NCBI GenBank assembly: GCA_031367285.1
Contig: JANLPN010000557.1
Span: forward strand, 1-15,179
Direction of reading: 5' to 3'
DNA: 15,179 nucleotides
Origin: CAISIP01 sp031367285
Lineage (GTDB): Bacteria; Pseudomonadota; Gammaproteobacteria; Burkholderiales; Burkholderiaceae_C
Shown here: positions 1 to 6,124 of the stretch, in pieces
Layout: every line of letters begins with the position of its first letter
Position numbering within the stretch: the first letter of the stretch is position 1
Notes under the pieces: generated by a model
What the model saw: the letters and a program-made list of their open reading frames with translations, nothing else
What the model was told of the DNA's origin: nothing
The model's database searches: none
Position numbers and translations under genes: made by a program

Positions 1-915
1 CTCGAAGGCCAGCTCGAGGCGCTCGGCAATGTTGTCCATCTTGGGCTGCAGCAGTTCGTGGCCGAAGTTCTGCGGTGTGCCGGCCACCGACCAGGGTGTC
101 GCGCGCGGCTCGTTGGTGCCCAGCAGCAGGCCCTTGCGTTCCTGGCGGAAATACATATTGCCCTCGTAGTCGATGCCGGCCGGCAGCCGCTCCTCGCCGC
201 GCGCCACGATCTCGGGGATGTCGTCGGTGATCAGGTAGTGGTGCTCCATGGGCTGCACCGGCAGATGGATACCGGCCAGGTGGCCGACCTCGCGTGCCCA
301 CAGGCCGCCCGCGTTGACGAGCATCTCGGCGTTGATGGTGCCGTTGGTCGTCATCACGTCCCAGCTGCCATCCGGACGCTGGCGGGTTTCGAGTACCGGG
401 GTGTGGGTGTAGTACTTCGCGCCATGCACCTTGGCCGCCTTGGCGTAGGCGTAGGTCACGCCGGACGGGTCCACGTCGCCGTCCAGCGGATCCCACAAGG
501 CGGCGATGTAGCGCTTGGGGTCGATCAGCGGATGCCGCCGGGCTGCTTCCTCCACGCTGATGAACTCCTGGTCCAGGCCCATGTAGCGCGCCTTGGAGCG
601 TTCGCGTTTTAGGTAGTCGTACCAGGTCTGGTTGGAGGCCAGGTAGAAGCCACCGGTCGAATGCAGGCCCACGGAATGCCCGGACACGGCCTCGATCTCC
701 TTGTACAGGTTGATCGTGTAGCCCTGCAGGCGCGAGATATTGGGGTCGGACGAGATGGTGTGGATTTGCCCGGCGGCGTGCCAGGACGAGCCCGAGGTCA
801 GCTCGCTGCGCTCCAGCAGTACCACGTCCTTCCAGCCGAATTTGGCCAGGTGAAACAGGATCGAACAGCCCACCACCCCACCACCGATGATGACAACCTT
901 GGCATGTGTTTCCAT
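1..915 (-). CDS. FAD-dependent oxidoreductase, dimethylglycine/sarcosine dehydrogenase type (N-terminal part)
   Basis: The reading frame begins with ATG at 915 and stays open to the window edge, so 305 N-terminal residues are visible. A GGAG ribosome site lies about 7 nt upstream of the ATG. The protein opens METHAKVVIIGGGVVG, a Rossmann FAD-binding motif (residues 11-16), followed by the ribose-binding Glu35. The motif SSWHAAG places His46 where dimethylglycine and sarcosine dehydrogenases attach FAD covalently. Later blocks (DGDVDPSG and NAGGLWAREVG) fit the DAO fold. Known members oxidise N-methyl amines and often carry a C-terminal GcvT-like folate domain that passes one-carbon units to tetrahydrofolate; full proteins are about 800 residues, so most of this one lies outside. 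The substrate cannot be read from this part. Divergence from a LysR regulator suggests substrate-induced control. Confidence 0.9.
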   Translation of the reverse strand, partial: METHAKVVIIGGGVVGCSILFHLAKFGWKDVVLLERSELTSGSSWHAAGQIHTISSDPNISRLQGYTINLYKEIEAVSGHSVGLHSTGGFYLASNQTWYDYLKRERSKARYMGLDQEFISVEEAARRHPLIDPKRYIAALWDPLDGDVDPSGVTYAYAKAAKVHGAKYYTHTPVLETRQRPDGSWDVMTTNGTINAEMLVNAGGLWAREVGHLAGIHLPVQPMEHHYLITDDIPEIVARGEERLPAGIDYEGNMYFRQERKGLLLGTNEPRATPWSVAGTPQNFGHELLQPKMDNIAERLELAFE

Positions 916-1050
916 GGGATTCTCCGGCGCTGGGGGGTTATCAGTTCGATTCATGGTGCGCGGCACACGGCCGGCGGCACAGACGGTACCGATACTAGCT
1001 TTTTATGGGCGTTGTGTGACCGTCAGCCGGTTTCATCGTTGCCATAATGC
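916..1050. promoter_or_regulatory. Divergent promoter region between oxidoreductase and LysR gene
   Basis: This is the 135-bp spacer between two divergent genes. On the minus strand a candidate sigma70 promoter for the oxidoreductase reads GTCACA (1015-1020), 17 bp, then TAGTAT (992-997), each 4 of 6 matches, predicting a start near 985. Other symmetry includes CGGTACCG (984-991) and the arms GACGGT (982-987) and ACCGTC (1019-1024). No convincing promoter was found for the plus-strand regulator, except that CATAAT (1043-1048) resembles a -10 box. The promoter calls are inference from weak matches. Confidence 0.4.
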
Positions 1051-1061
1051 ATGCTTATGGC
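1041..1061. promoter_or_regulatory. Inverted repeat covering the LysR start codon (candidate LysR operator)
   Basis: Perfect 7-bp arms GCCATAA and TTATGGC flank a 7-nt centre, TGCATGC, which is itself nearly palindromic. The core ATAA-N7-TTAT contains the T-N11-A pattern (T1045 to A1057) that LysR-family proteins recognise. The repeat covers both candidate ATG starts (1051 and 1057). Its centre at 1051 lies about 66 bp upstream of the predicted oxidoreductase start at 985, which matches the usual recognition-site position near -65 for this family. Function is inferred. Confidence 0.55.
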
Positions 1062-1971
1062 CACCCGTTTCCAGCAACCCGCCATGGGCAGCCTGATCGC
1101 CTTCGAGGCGGCGGCACGTACCGGCAGTTTCACGCGTGCCGCGCAGGAACTGGCCATCAGCCAGCCGGCGGTCAGCCATGCCATGCGCGTGCTGGAGAAC
1201 GAACTCGGGGTGGCCTTGTTTGAGCGCCGCCACAAGGGCGTGGAAACGACCGAGGCCGGGCGGCATTTGCTCGAGCAGGTCAACCTGGGCCTGACCGTGA
1301 TCGACCAGGCCTTGCGCGACGTGCGGAGCATGGCCGCGGGGCACCAGGTGACGCTGGCGGTGTCGACGGCCACGGCGACCTGGTGGCTGCTGCCGCGTAT
1401 CGCGCGTTTCAAGCAGATGTATCCGGACATCGGCTTGCGCTGCATCACCACCGATACCGACCTGGATCTTGAGCGCGAACACATCGACCTGGCCATCACG
1501 CTGGGCAGCGGCGACTTCGGCCGGCACCAGCGCTGGCATTTTGTGGATGAGGAAATCTTCCCGGTCTGCAGCGCGGCGTTTCTGCAGCGCAGCGGGCCAC
1601 TCAAGGACCTGGCCGCGCTGACCCGCACCACCTTGCTGCATCTGGAGGAGCGTTACCGGCCGCGGCTGGACTGGCCCGGCTGGCTGGCGCACTTTGGCGT
1701 GAAGCTCGGACGCAGCCGCAAGGTGTTCCGCTTCAACGACTACTCCATCGTGTTGCAAGCCGCCATGGAAGGGCAGGGTGTTGCCCTGGGCTGGCGCCAT
1801 CTGGTGGCGCCCCTGATCACACAAGGGCTGTTGGTGCGTCCGTTCGCGCAGAGTGTGACGACCGACCAGCCGATCCATATCGTTGCTTCCAGCAAGGGCG
1901 AATTGCGGGGCGATGTGGTGTATCTGCGGGACTGGTTGATTGCCGAGGCCAAGGCGGCTCCAGCCGGTTGA
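1051..1971 (+). CDS. LysR-family transcriptional regulator, GcvA-like
   Basis: The 306-residue protein has the usual LysR length. A winged helix-turn-helix occupies residues 15-75; the recognition region is AAQELAISQPAVSHAM, followed by LGVALFERR. The C-terminal half is a periplasmic-binding-protein-like effector domain. It resembles the GcvA/AmpR-like branch, shown by the block GVALFERRHKGVETTEAG. It is divergent from the FAD oxidoreductase, which it probably controls in response to a methylated amine or related compound (inference). There is no clear Shine-Dalgarno sequence before ATG 1051 or ATG 1057, so the mRNA may be leaderless or poorly translated. ATG 1084 would also keep the DNA-binding domain. 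The inverted repeat over the start suggests autorepression. The gene ends 20 bp from the convergent unknown gene. Confidence 0.93.
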   Translation: MLMATRFQQPAMGSLIAFEAAARTGSFTRAAQELAISQPAVSHAMRVLENELGVALFERRHKGVETTEAGRHLLEQVNLGLTVIDQALRDVRSMAAGHQVTLAVSTATATWWLLPRIARFKQMYPDIGLRCITTDTDLDLEREHIDLAITLGSGDFGRHQRWHFVDEEIFPVCSAAFLQRSGPLKDLAALTRTTLLHLEERYRPRLDWPGWLAHFGVKLGRSRKVFRFNDYSIVLQAAMEGQGVALGWRHLVAPLITQGLLVRPFAQSVTTDQPIHIVASSKGELRGDVVYLRDWLIAEAKAAPAG

Positions 1972-1991
1972 GGGCGGGTGGTACCCGGTTG

Positions 1992-2864
1992 TCAGCGGGT
2001 TGCCATATAGGCCGCATAGAGTGACGGATGCAGACCGCGCAGTACCTTGCGGCGGGCCACCATGTCATGGTGCCGGCCCTGCCGTTCCAGGCCAAGCAGT
2101 TCCAGCAATACACGCATCGCCTGCTCGGGTGCAGTGTCGAGCGAACGCTGCGTTTCCCCCAGCAGGTGCGCCAGCCCAGGCTTCTCGGTCAGCAGCCAGG
2201 CCGGAAACCAGGCAAGGTCCTGCACTTCGCCTTCACCCTCAAAACTGGCATCAAATTTCTTGCACAGGATTTCGAGTCTCGGGTCGGCGATGCGCTGTGT
2301 CAGATCGTCAAACCGCTGGGGCGACAGCCAGGCGAGTTCGGCCAGCAACGCCAAGGCCGCATCCAGGTCTTTCAGGTGAAAACGTGCCTCGGCCATCCAG
2401 GCCAGTGGCGCGGGGATGCGGCGCCACGATGCGATACCGGCCACGGCGTCCATGGCGGCCTGCCACTCGCCGCCGAGCAGCCACATCGGCGCCGCATGGT
2501 CGTCGCAGCGGGCTGGCAGAAATGCAAGCTGCGCCGAACGTAGCGCCAACTCCCGCCATAACGTGGCGAGCCAGGTAGACGCGGCCTGCTCACCCATCAT
2601 ACGTATCGCCGCGGGTTCGACATCCTGGCTCAAGTTGCAACGCGCGTGGCGCAACACATCGTGATCGGGGAAGGCCTCGGACGTCCGATGCTCAAGCGCG
2701 CCGACCAGCACATCCAGCCGTGCCAGGCAATCGTCGTTCGGGAATTCCCGCCTGGATATTCGCCAGGCTGACCTGGCCGCGCCCGCGTCATGCCGTTCAA
2801 TCACATGCACAACATCGTTGCGCAGCATGGTGTCATGGCTGTGGTCGAAGATGTCGAGTTGCAC
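1992..2864 (-). CDS. Conserved hypothetical protein, all-helical, possibly TPR-like
   Basis: I do not assign a function. The 290-residue frame starts with GTG at 2864; no in-frame ATG or clear ribosome site is present upstream. The protein opens QLDIFDHSHDTMLRNDV. It has no signal peptide or membrane segment and is rich in Trp, Leu, Ala and Arg. Repeated amphipathic stretches such as LAWMAEARFHLKDLDAALAL suggest helical hairpins like tetratricopeptide repeats (inference from composition). The acidic first half and the regular helices point to a cytosolic adaptor or scaffold rather than an enzyme; no catalytic motif is seen. It lies 22 bp downstream of the vapC stop and may be read through from the toxin-antitoxin promoter. 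The codon use and GC bias look like those of its neighbours. Confidence 0.8.
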   Translation of the reverse strand: MQLDIFDHSHDTMLRNDVVHVIERHDAGAARSAWRISRREFPNDDCLARLDVLVGALEHRTSEAFPDHDVLRHARCNLSQDVEPAAIRMMGEQAASTWLATLWRELALRSAQLAFLPARCDDHAAPMWLLGGEWQAAMDAVAGIASWRRIPAPLAWMAEARFHLKDLDAALALLAELAWLSPQRFDDLTQRIADPRLEILCKKFDASFEGEGEVQDLAWFPAWLLTEKPGLAHLLGETQRSLDTAPEQAMRVLLELLGLERQGRHHDMVARRKVLRGLHPSLYAAYMATR

Positions 2865-2886
2865 GGGCTGTGGAACGATCCGCGGT

Positions 2887-3297
2887 TTAGGCCAACACTT
2901 TCACGTTCAGCCCCGCCACCCGCTTGAAAGCGGTGTCACCCGTCAGAAAAAGGTGGGCATCACCCAACTGCAGGCAACATGCGGCCTGCAGGGAGTCCGG
3001 CGTTTTCAAGCCGTGCTTGACGCGGATGGCCGCCGCCAACTCGACGACGTCCTTGGTCAACTCCACCCACACCAGGTCGGCGCGGGCAAAGAACGCATCG
3101 AATGCCGCCAACACGGCATGGTCGTTGGATTTCATAGGCCCGACCCGGCACTCCAGCCATGTCAGACGACTCACGCCAGCTTCCAGGCGGGGGTACTTCC
3201 CGGCAGCCGCCGCCAACTCGCGGCGCACCTTGCCGGCGAATGGCTGCTTGCCTTCAACCAGGTAGATCAGAGCGCTGGCGTCGAAGAATGCAATCAC
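2887..3297 (-). CDS. vapC: VapC-type PIN-domain ribonuclease toxin
   Basis: The 136-residue protein starts at GTG 3297, sharing GTGA with the antitoxin stop. It begins (fM)IAFFDASALIYLVEG and has the PIN-domain acidic residues: Asp6, Glu49 (in LTWLEC), Asp101 (in TPDSLQAA) and Asp121 (in LTGDTAF). These bind Mg2+ or Mn2+ for RNA cleavage. Family members cut tRNA or rRNA and stop growth when the antitoxin is lost; the target here is unknown. The length fits the family (about 130-140). The same frame stays open upstream to 3873, but that part is antisense or out-of-frame to the antitoxin and has no domain content, so the GTG start is chosen. All four metal ligands are present, so the toxin is probably active. 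Confidence 0.9.
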   Translation of the reverse strand: MIAFFDASALIYLVEGKQPFAGKVRRELAAAAGKYPRLEAGVSRLTWLECRVGPMKSNDHAVLAAFDAFFARADLVWVELTKDVVELAAAIRVKHGLKTPDSLQAACCLQLGDAHLFLTGDTAFKRVAGLNVKVLA

Positions 3298-3563
3298 CAG
3301 GCACGCTCTGCCTTGAGGTCGGCATCGATGTGGGATTTGCTGCGTTTGCCGGCAAGCGGCTGGGCAAGCAGCCACTGCACGGCTGTCATCCCGGCGGGGG
3401 CCGGCAGCTTGCCATGGGTGAGTCGCTGATATTCCTCCTCGGATAACACTACAGCCGCTGGTTTGTTGCGTTTTAGGATGCGCACGGGGCCACGCAGCAA
3501 ACCGTCCTCGATCGCCGCCATGCCACGGCGCTTGATTTCGCCAGCGGTTAGTGTGTTGTTCAT
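3294..3563 (-). CDS. Phd/YefM-like antitoxin partner of VapC
   Basis: The 89-residue protein has an N-terminal DNA-binding fold typical of Phd/YefM antitoxins (residues 1-48). It includes the block GPVRILKRNKPAAVVLSEEEY, in which the strand-turn before SEEEY is characteristic. The basic, less ordered tail (about 60-89, ending SHIDADLKAERAW) should wrap and inhibit the PIN toxin. The stop codon overlaps the vapC start by 4 bp (GTGA), which implies translational coupling. In this family the antitoxin binds palindromes in its own promoter, and such palindromes are present just upstream. ATG 3563 is the only start that keeps the domain; no strong Shine-Dalgarno sequence precedes it. Pairing Phd-type antitoxins with VapC toxins is known. 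Confidence 0.88.
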   Translation of the reverse strand: MNNTLTAGEIKRRGMAAIEDGLLRGPVRILKRNKPAAVVLSEEEYQRLTHGKLPAPAGMTAVQWLLAQPLAGKRSKSHIDADLKAERAW

Positions 3564-3572
3564 GGTGATTCA

Positions 3573-3616
3573 ATACCAGTACTGATGTTTCCTTCATGAT
3601 ACTGGTATCAGTACAG
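3573..3616. promoter_or_regulatory. Double palindromic operator of the toxin-antitoxin operon
   Basis: Two related symmetric boxes lie here. The first is ATACCAGTACTGAT (3573-3586), containing the perfect 8-bp palindrome CAGTACTG. The second is ACTGGTATCAGT (3601-3612), with ACTG/CAGT arms, overlapped by GATAC-TG-GTATC (3598-3609). The shared half-site is ACTG/CAGT. The second box lies between the -35 and -10 elements and the first lies just downstream of the predicted start. This is a typical arrangement for autorepression by an antitoxin-toxin complex. Binding is inferred. Confidence 0.6.
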
Positions 3617-3624
3617 TTGTTCAA
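3596..3624 (-). promoter_or_regulatory. Promoter of the toxin-antitoxin operon
   Basis: Read on the minus strand, TTGAAC (3619-3624) is separated by exactly 17 bp from TATCAT (3596-3601), matching the sigma70 -35 in 4 of 6 and the -10 in 5 of 6 positions. Transcription should start near 3589, about 26 nt before the antitoxin ATG. The palindromes described separately overlap the spacer and the start region. Confidence 0.65.
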
Positions 3625-3646
3625 CTTTGCGTAGAGCCGCGTCGAG

Positions 3647-3684
3647 CCGCAGGCGAATTGCGCAGCGGCGTGCCGCGCCTGCGG
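3647..3684. repeat. Inverted repeat in the spacer upstream of the MAPEG gene
   Basis: Perfect 9-bp arms CCGCAGGCG (3647-3655) and CGCCTGCGG (3676-3684) enclose a 20-nt loop. A competing hairpin, GCGGC (3665-3669) with GCCGC (3672-3676), is nested inside. There is no T run, so it is not a standard terminator. It could be an extragenic palindrome of REP type, or an RNA structure. The rest of the 3617-3888 spacer shows no supported gene; no clear promoter for the MAPEG gene was found. Confidence 0.4.
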
Positions 3685-3888
3685 GCCTGGCCGATTGCCG
3701 AAGCAGGGAGTTCGTCCAAAGATCGGCAGCGCGGTTGATCCTCCGCCCGACACCGCTCGGCATGGCATTGACCGGACAGCGGCCTGTAGGGATACTGCGG
3801 GCTGTGCGTCTGAAGACCCTGTGCCTTCATCGGTGGCGGCAATTCGCGGCCGGGGGCAGGGAACAGGCTGCACACCAGGAGACTAAAA

Positions 3889-4275
3889 ATGAAACCCGAA
3901 CTGATGTTGTTGGCGTGGGCCGTGGCTCTGGCCCTGGTACAGGTGGTGATTGCGGCCTCGGGTGCAACCCTGCAGCTGGGGCTGCCGCTACTTGCCGGAA
4001 ACCGCGAGAAACTGCCGGAATGCCACGGCTGGGTCGGGCGGGCCCAACGCGCGCATCGCAATCTGCTCGAGAGCCTGCCCTTATTTGCGGTACTGGTGCT
4101 GGTCGCCGTGACGGCGGGAAAAACCAATGGCGCAACCCTGCTCGGAGCGCAGCTCTTCTTCTGGGCACGGCTGGTTTATGCGCTGGTGTATTACGCCGGC
4201 ATTCCCTGGCTGCGAACCGGTGTGTGGGCCGTGTCCGTGGTCGGTATGGTCATTATTTTCTTGCAGCTCCTGTAG
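3889..4275 (+). CDS. MAPEG family membrane protein
   Basis: The 128-residue protein has about four hydrophobic segments (near 5-27, 60-83, 84-102 and 108-128), as expected for the MAPEG fold, whose members are usually 130-150 residues. The block RAQRAHRNLLESLPLFA (about 50-66) is the family signature in which polar residues take part in glutathione binding. A good ribosome site, AGGAGA, lies 8 nt before the ATG. Eukaryotic members are microsomal glutathione transferases; bacterial ones are mostly uncharacterised inner-membrane proteins, so transferase activity is possible but not shown. It stands alone on its strand, convergent with the DMT transporter. The nearby gloA also uses glutathione, though this does not prove a link. 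Confidence 0.9.
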   Translation: MKPELMLLAWAVALALVQVVIAASGATLQLGLPLLAGNREKLPECHGWVGRAQRAHRNLLESLPLFAVLVLVAVTAGKTNGATLLGAQLFFWARLVYALVYYAGIPWLRTGVWAVSVVGMVIIFLQLL

Positions 4276-4293
4276 CGCTCCGCATGAGCCCCT

Positions 4294-4312
4294 AATCCCG
4301 AGGGTCGGGATT
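4294..4312. terminator. Perfect hairpin between convergent MAPEG and DMT genes
   Basis: AATCCCGA and TCGGGATT form a perfect 8-bp stem with a GGG loop, centred in the 49-bp gap between two convergent stop codons. It has no following T run on either strand, so it may act as a 3'-end stabiliser or a weak two-way terminator. Confidence 0.5.
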
Positions 4313-4324
4313 GCGCCGGCGGAC

Positions 4325-5218
4325 TCAGTCCACCAGGGGTACGTTGGCGACTTGCGATTGCTGGCGGAATTGCCAGCCCAGGTGCAACAGCAGTGCTAAC
4401 ACTACGACGGCGCCACCCACCAGTGTGCGGGAGCCCGGAATTTCGCCGTGCACCAGCCAGACCCAGATCGGGCCCAGCACCGGTTCCGCCGTGCCGATCA
4501 GCGCAGCCAGCGCCGCCGGCAGCAGGCGCACGCCGGTCACAAACAGCGCCATGCCCAGGCCCAGGTTCAAGGCGCCGAACATGAACAGCAGCAGCGCGTC
4601 CATGCTGCCCACGCGTGATGCACCACCCAGGGCCATTGCCACCGCGGCCGAGATGAGCGTGCCCGTGAATACGGCCGGCATCATGCGTACATTGGCGTGC
4701 CGGCGCGTCAGTACGGTGGCGCCGGCAAAGGCGATGGAGATCAAGACGGCCAATCCATCGCCGACCGGCGACACGCGCCCGGTCAGCGAACTCGACACCA
4801 TGATGGCCACGCCGCACATCACGGCGGCGATGGCAGCCCAGGTGGCGCTACTGACCCGTTCGCGGAACAGCACAAATCCCATCAGGGCGGCGATCAGCGG
4901 CACGCCGGCCTGCATCAGCAGGATATTGGCGACCGTAGTGTGCGCCAGCGCCACTACAAATGCCGTGGACGCGGTGGCGAAACACAATGCCACCCCGATG
5001 CCCGGCAGGCCCATCGACACAAATAGCTGCCGTGTACCTGCTCGGCCTTCACGTTTTAGCATGAAGCCCAGCAGAAAAACCGCGGCGCTGAGGGAGCGCC
5101 AGAAGATCACGGTCCAGCTGTCGGTGACTTCCAGGAAACGCGCAATGGCGCCGCCAAAGCTCCAGACGGCGGCCGAGCCGAAGACCAGTAGCGCGCCGCG
5201 CCTGTCGATGCCCACCAT
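4325..5218 (-). CDS. DMT superfamily (EamA) transporter
   Basis: The 297-residue protein is an integral inner-membrane protein with about ten transmembrane segments arranged as two EamA repeats. The first repeat starts RRGALLVFGSAAVWSFGGAI and the second begins near residue 150, at GDGLAVLISIAFAGATVLTRR. Typical family features are FWRSL after helix 2 and GTAEPVLGPIWVWLVHGE before the last helices. Characterised relatives export amino acids, drugs or metabolites; the substrate cannot be told from the sequence. It begins 17 bp after the gloA stop on the same strand, so the two are probably co-transcribed. No strong Shine-Dalgarno sequence precedes ATG 5218. Length and fold are normal. Confidence 0.92.
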   Translation of the reverse strand: MVGIDRRGALLVFGSAAVWSFGGAIARFLEVTDSWTVIFWRSLSAAVFLLGFMLKREGRAGTRQLFVSMGLPGIGVALCFATASTAFVVALAHTTVANILLMQAGVPLIAALMGFVLFRERVSSATWAAIAAVMCGVAIMVSSSLTGRVSPVGDGLAVLISIAFAGATVLTRRHANVRMMPAVFTGTLISAAVAMALGGASRVGSMDALLLFMFGALNLGLGMALFVTGVRLLPAALAALIGTAEPVLGPIWVWLVHGEIPGSRTLVGGAVVVLALLLHLGWQFRQQSQVANVPLVD

Positions 5219-5235
5219 GGCTGAACGGGCGCTTC

Positions 5236-5616
5236 TCAGCGCTGTATCAGTTCGATCTTGTAGCCGTCGGGGTCGGTGACAAACGCGATGACGGTGGTAC
5301 CGCCTTTGACCGGGCCGGGCTCACGGGTGATGTTGCCACCTACGGCACGGATCTTTTCGCAGGCGGCATAGGCATCCGGCACACCCAGCGCCACATGGCC
5401 GAAGGCGGTGCCCATGTCGTAGCTGTCGGTACCGTAGTTGTAGGTGAGCTCGAGTTCGGCATGGTCCGGGTTGGATCCGTAGCCGACAAAGGCCAGCGTG
5501 TATTTGTATTCCGGGTTGTCCGAGGTACGCAGCAGTTGCATGCCCAGCACGCGGGTATAGAAATCAATCGAGCGTTGCAGGTCGCCAACGCGCAGCATGG
5601 TGTGGAGCAGTCGCAT
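5236..5616 (-). CDS. gloA: Lactoylglutathione lyase (glyoxalase I)
   Basis: The 126-residue protein converts the hemithioacetal of methylglyoxal and glutathione into S-lactoylglutathione in the cytosol, the first step of methylglyoxal detoxification. The metal ligands His5, Glu56, His74 and Glu122 fall at the same positions as in E. coli GloA. The signature LRVGDLQRSIDFYTRVLGM (8-26) and the C-terminal block TDPDGYKIELIQ are intact. The short form, without the inserts of the Zn2+ type, predicts the Ni2+/Co2+-activated class (inference from family knowledge). The frame is open upstream to 5796, but ATG 5616 gives the canonical MRLLHTMLRV start. No clear Shine-Dalgarno sequence is visible. It is followed by a DMT transporter after 17 bp. 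Confidence 0.96.
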   Translation of the reverse strand: MRLLHTMLRVGDLQRSIDFYTRVLGMQLLRTSDNPEYKYTLAFVGYGSNPDHAELELTYNYGTDSYDMGTAFGHVALGVPDAYAACEKIRAVGGNITREPGPVKGGTTVIAFVTDPDGYKIELIQR

Positions 5617-5663
5617 AAAGTTAAGGGGTTCTCGTCGGCCTGTGAATGGCAGGCTGGATTGTT

Positions 5664-5682
5664 GCACGGGTCGGACCCGCGC
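5664..5682. terminator. Small hairpin after the DUF4864 gene
   Basis: Arms CGGGT (5667-5671) and ACCCG (5675-5679) with a CGG loop are extended by two more pairs across one mismatch. It sits 4 bp past the stop of the DUF4864 gene. No T run follows on the minus strand, so termination would be weak at most. Confidence 0.3.
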
Positions 5683-5686
5683 AAGC

Positions 5687-6124
5687 TCAAATGGCTTGTC
5701 CGGCCTCGGCCACCAGGACGCAGCCGGCGATGCGCCAGGATTTGTCCTTCTGGCGCTCCAGCCGGTAAACGGCCATCCAGCCCCCGCCATTGCCATCCGT
5801 CATGTGGACCGGCTGCACCAGCACCCGGGCGTCAAGCTGGGGCTTGAGGAAGGTGACCGATGCCGGGCGGTACACCACCGGATAGGTAGTACGCACCATG
5901 TGCAGGAACTGCTCCGGCGTGCCAAACATGGTCTGGATGGAACGCGTGGCGAACGAAAATGCGCGTTCGGCGTCGTCGCTGGCAAAGGCATCCAGCTGGG
6001 CCCGAACCACCAGTTGCAGCGCGCGGGCATCAGTGGCGGAAATGCCCTCTGCCGCGGCCGCAGGAGCGAACGGCAAGCCCATCAATGCAAGTGCCAGAGC
6101 GAATCCCGAAATCAGCTTGTGCAT
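5687..6124 (-). CDS. Exported DUF4864 family protein
   Basis: The 145-residue protein has a clear Sec signal peptide: MHK, a hydrophobic core to about residue 20, then APAAAA with cleavage probable near residue 24-25. The mature part (about 120 residues) matches the DUF4864 pattern. It has an early helix, LVVRAQLDAFASDDAERAFS, then FGTPEQFLHMV, and a C-terminal stretch, WMAVYRLERQKDKSWRIAGC. The fold resembles the NTF2-like cone family (inference). Function is unknown; it should act in the periplasm. A strong ribosome site, GGGGAG, precedes ATG 6124. It is divergent from the DUF6781 gene and lies 70 bp upstream of gloA on the same strand. Confidence 0.88.
   Translation of the reverse strand: MHKLISGFALALALMGLPFAPAAAAEGISATDARALQLVVRAQLDAFASDDAERAFSFATRSIQTMFGTPEQFLHMVRTTYPVVYRPASVTFLKPQLDARVLVQPVHMTDGNGGGWMAVYRLERQKDKSWRIAGCVLVAEAGQAI

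Noticed and set aside
1033..1878. 281-codon minus-strand frame opposite the LysR gene
   Set aside because: The LysR frame has an intact helix-turn-helix and full length; the antisense frame has no recognisable motif.
3298..3873. In-frame upstream extension of vapC
   Set aside because: It covers the antitoxin in another frame and the promoter palindromes, has no domain, and would give an impossible 328-residue toxin.
5095..5235. Search for a promoter directly in front of the DMT transporter
   Set aside because: The gene is 17 bp from gloA, so co-transcription is the simpler reading; no clear promoter is seen.
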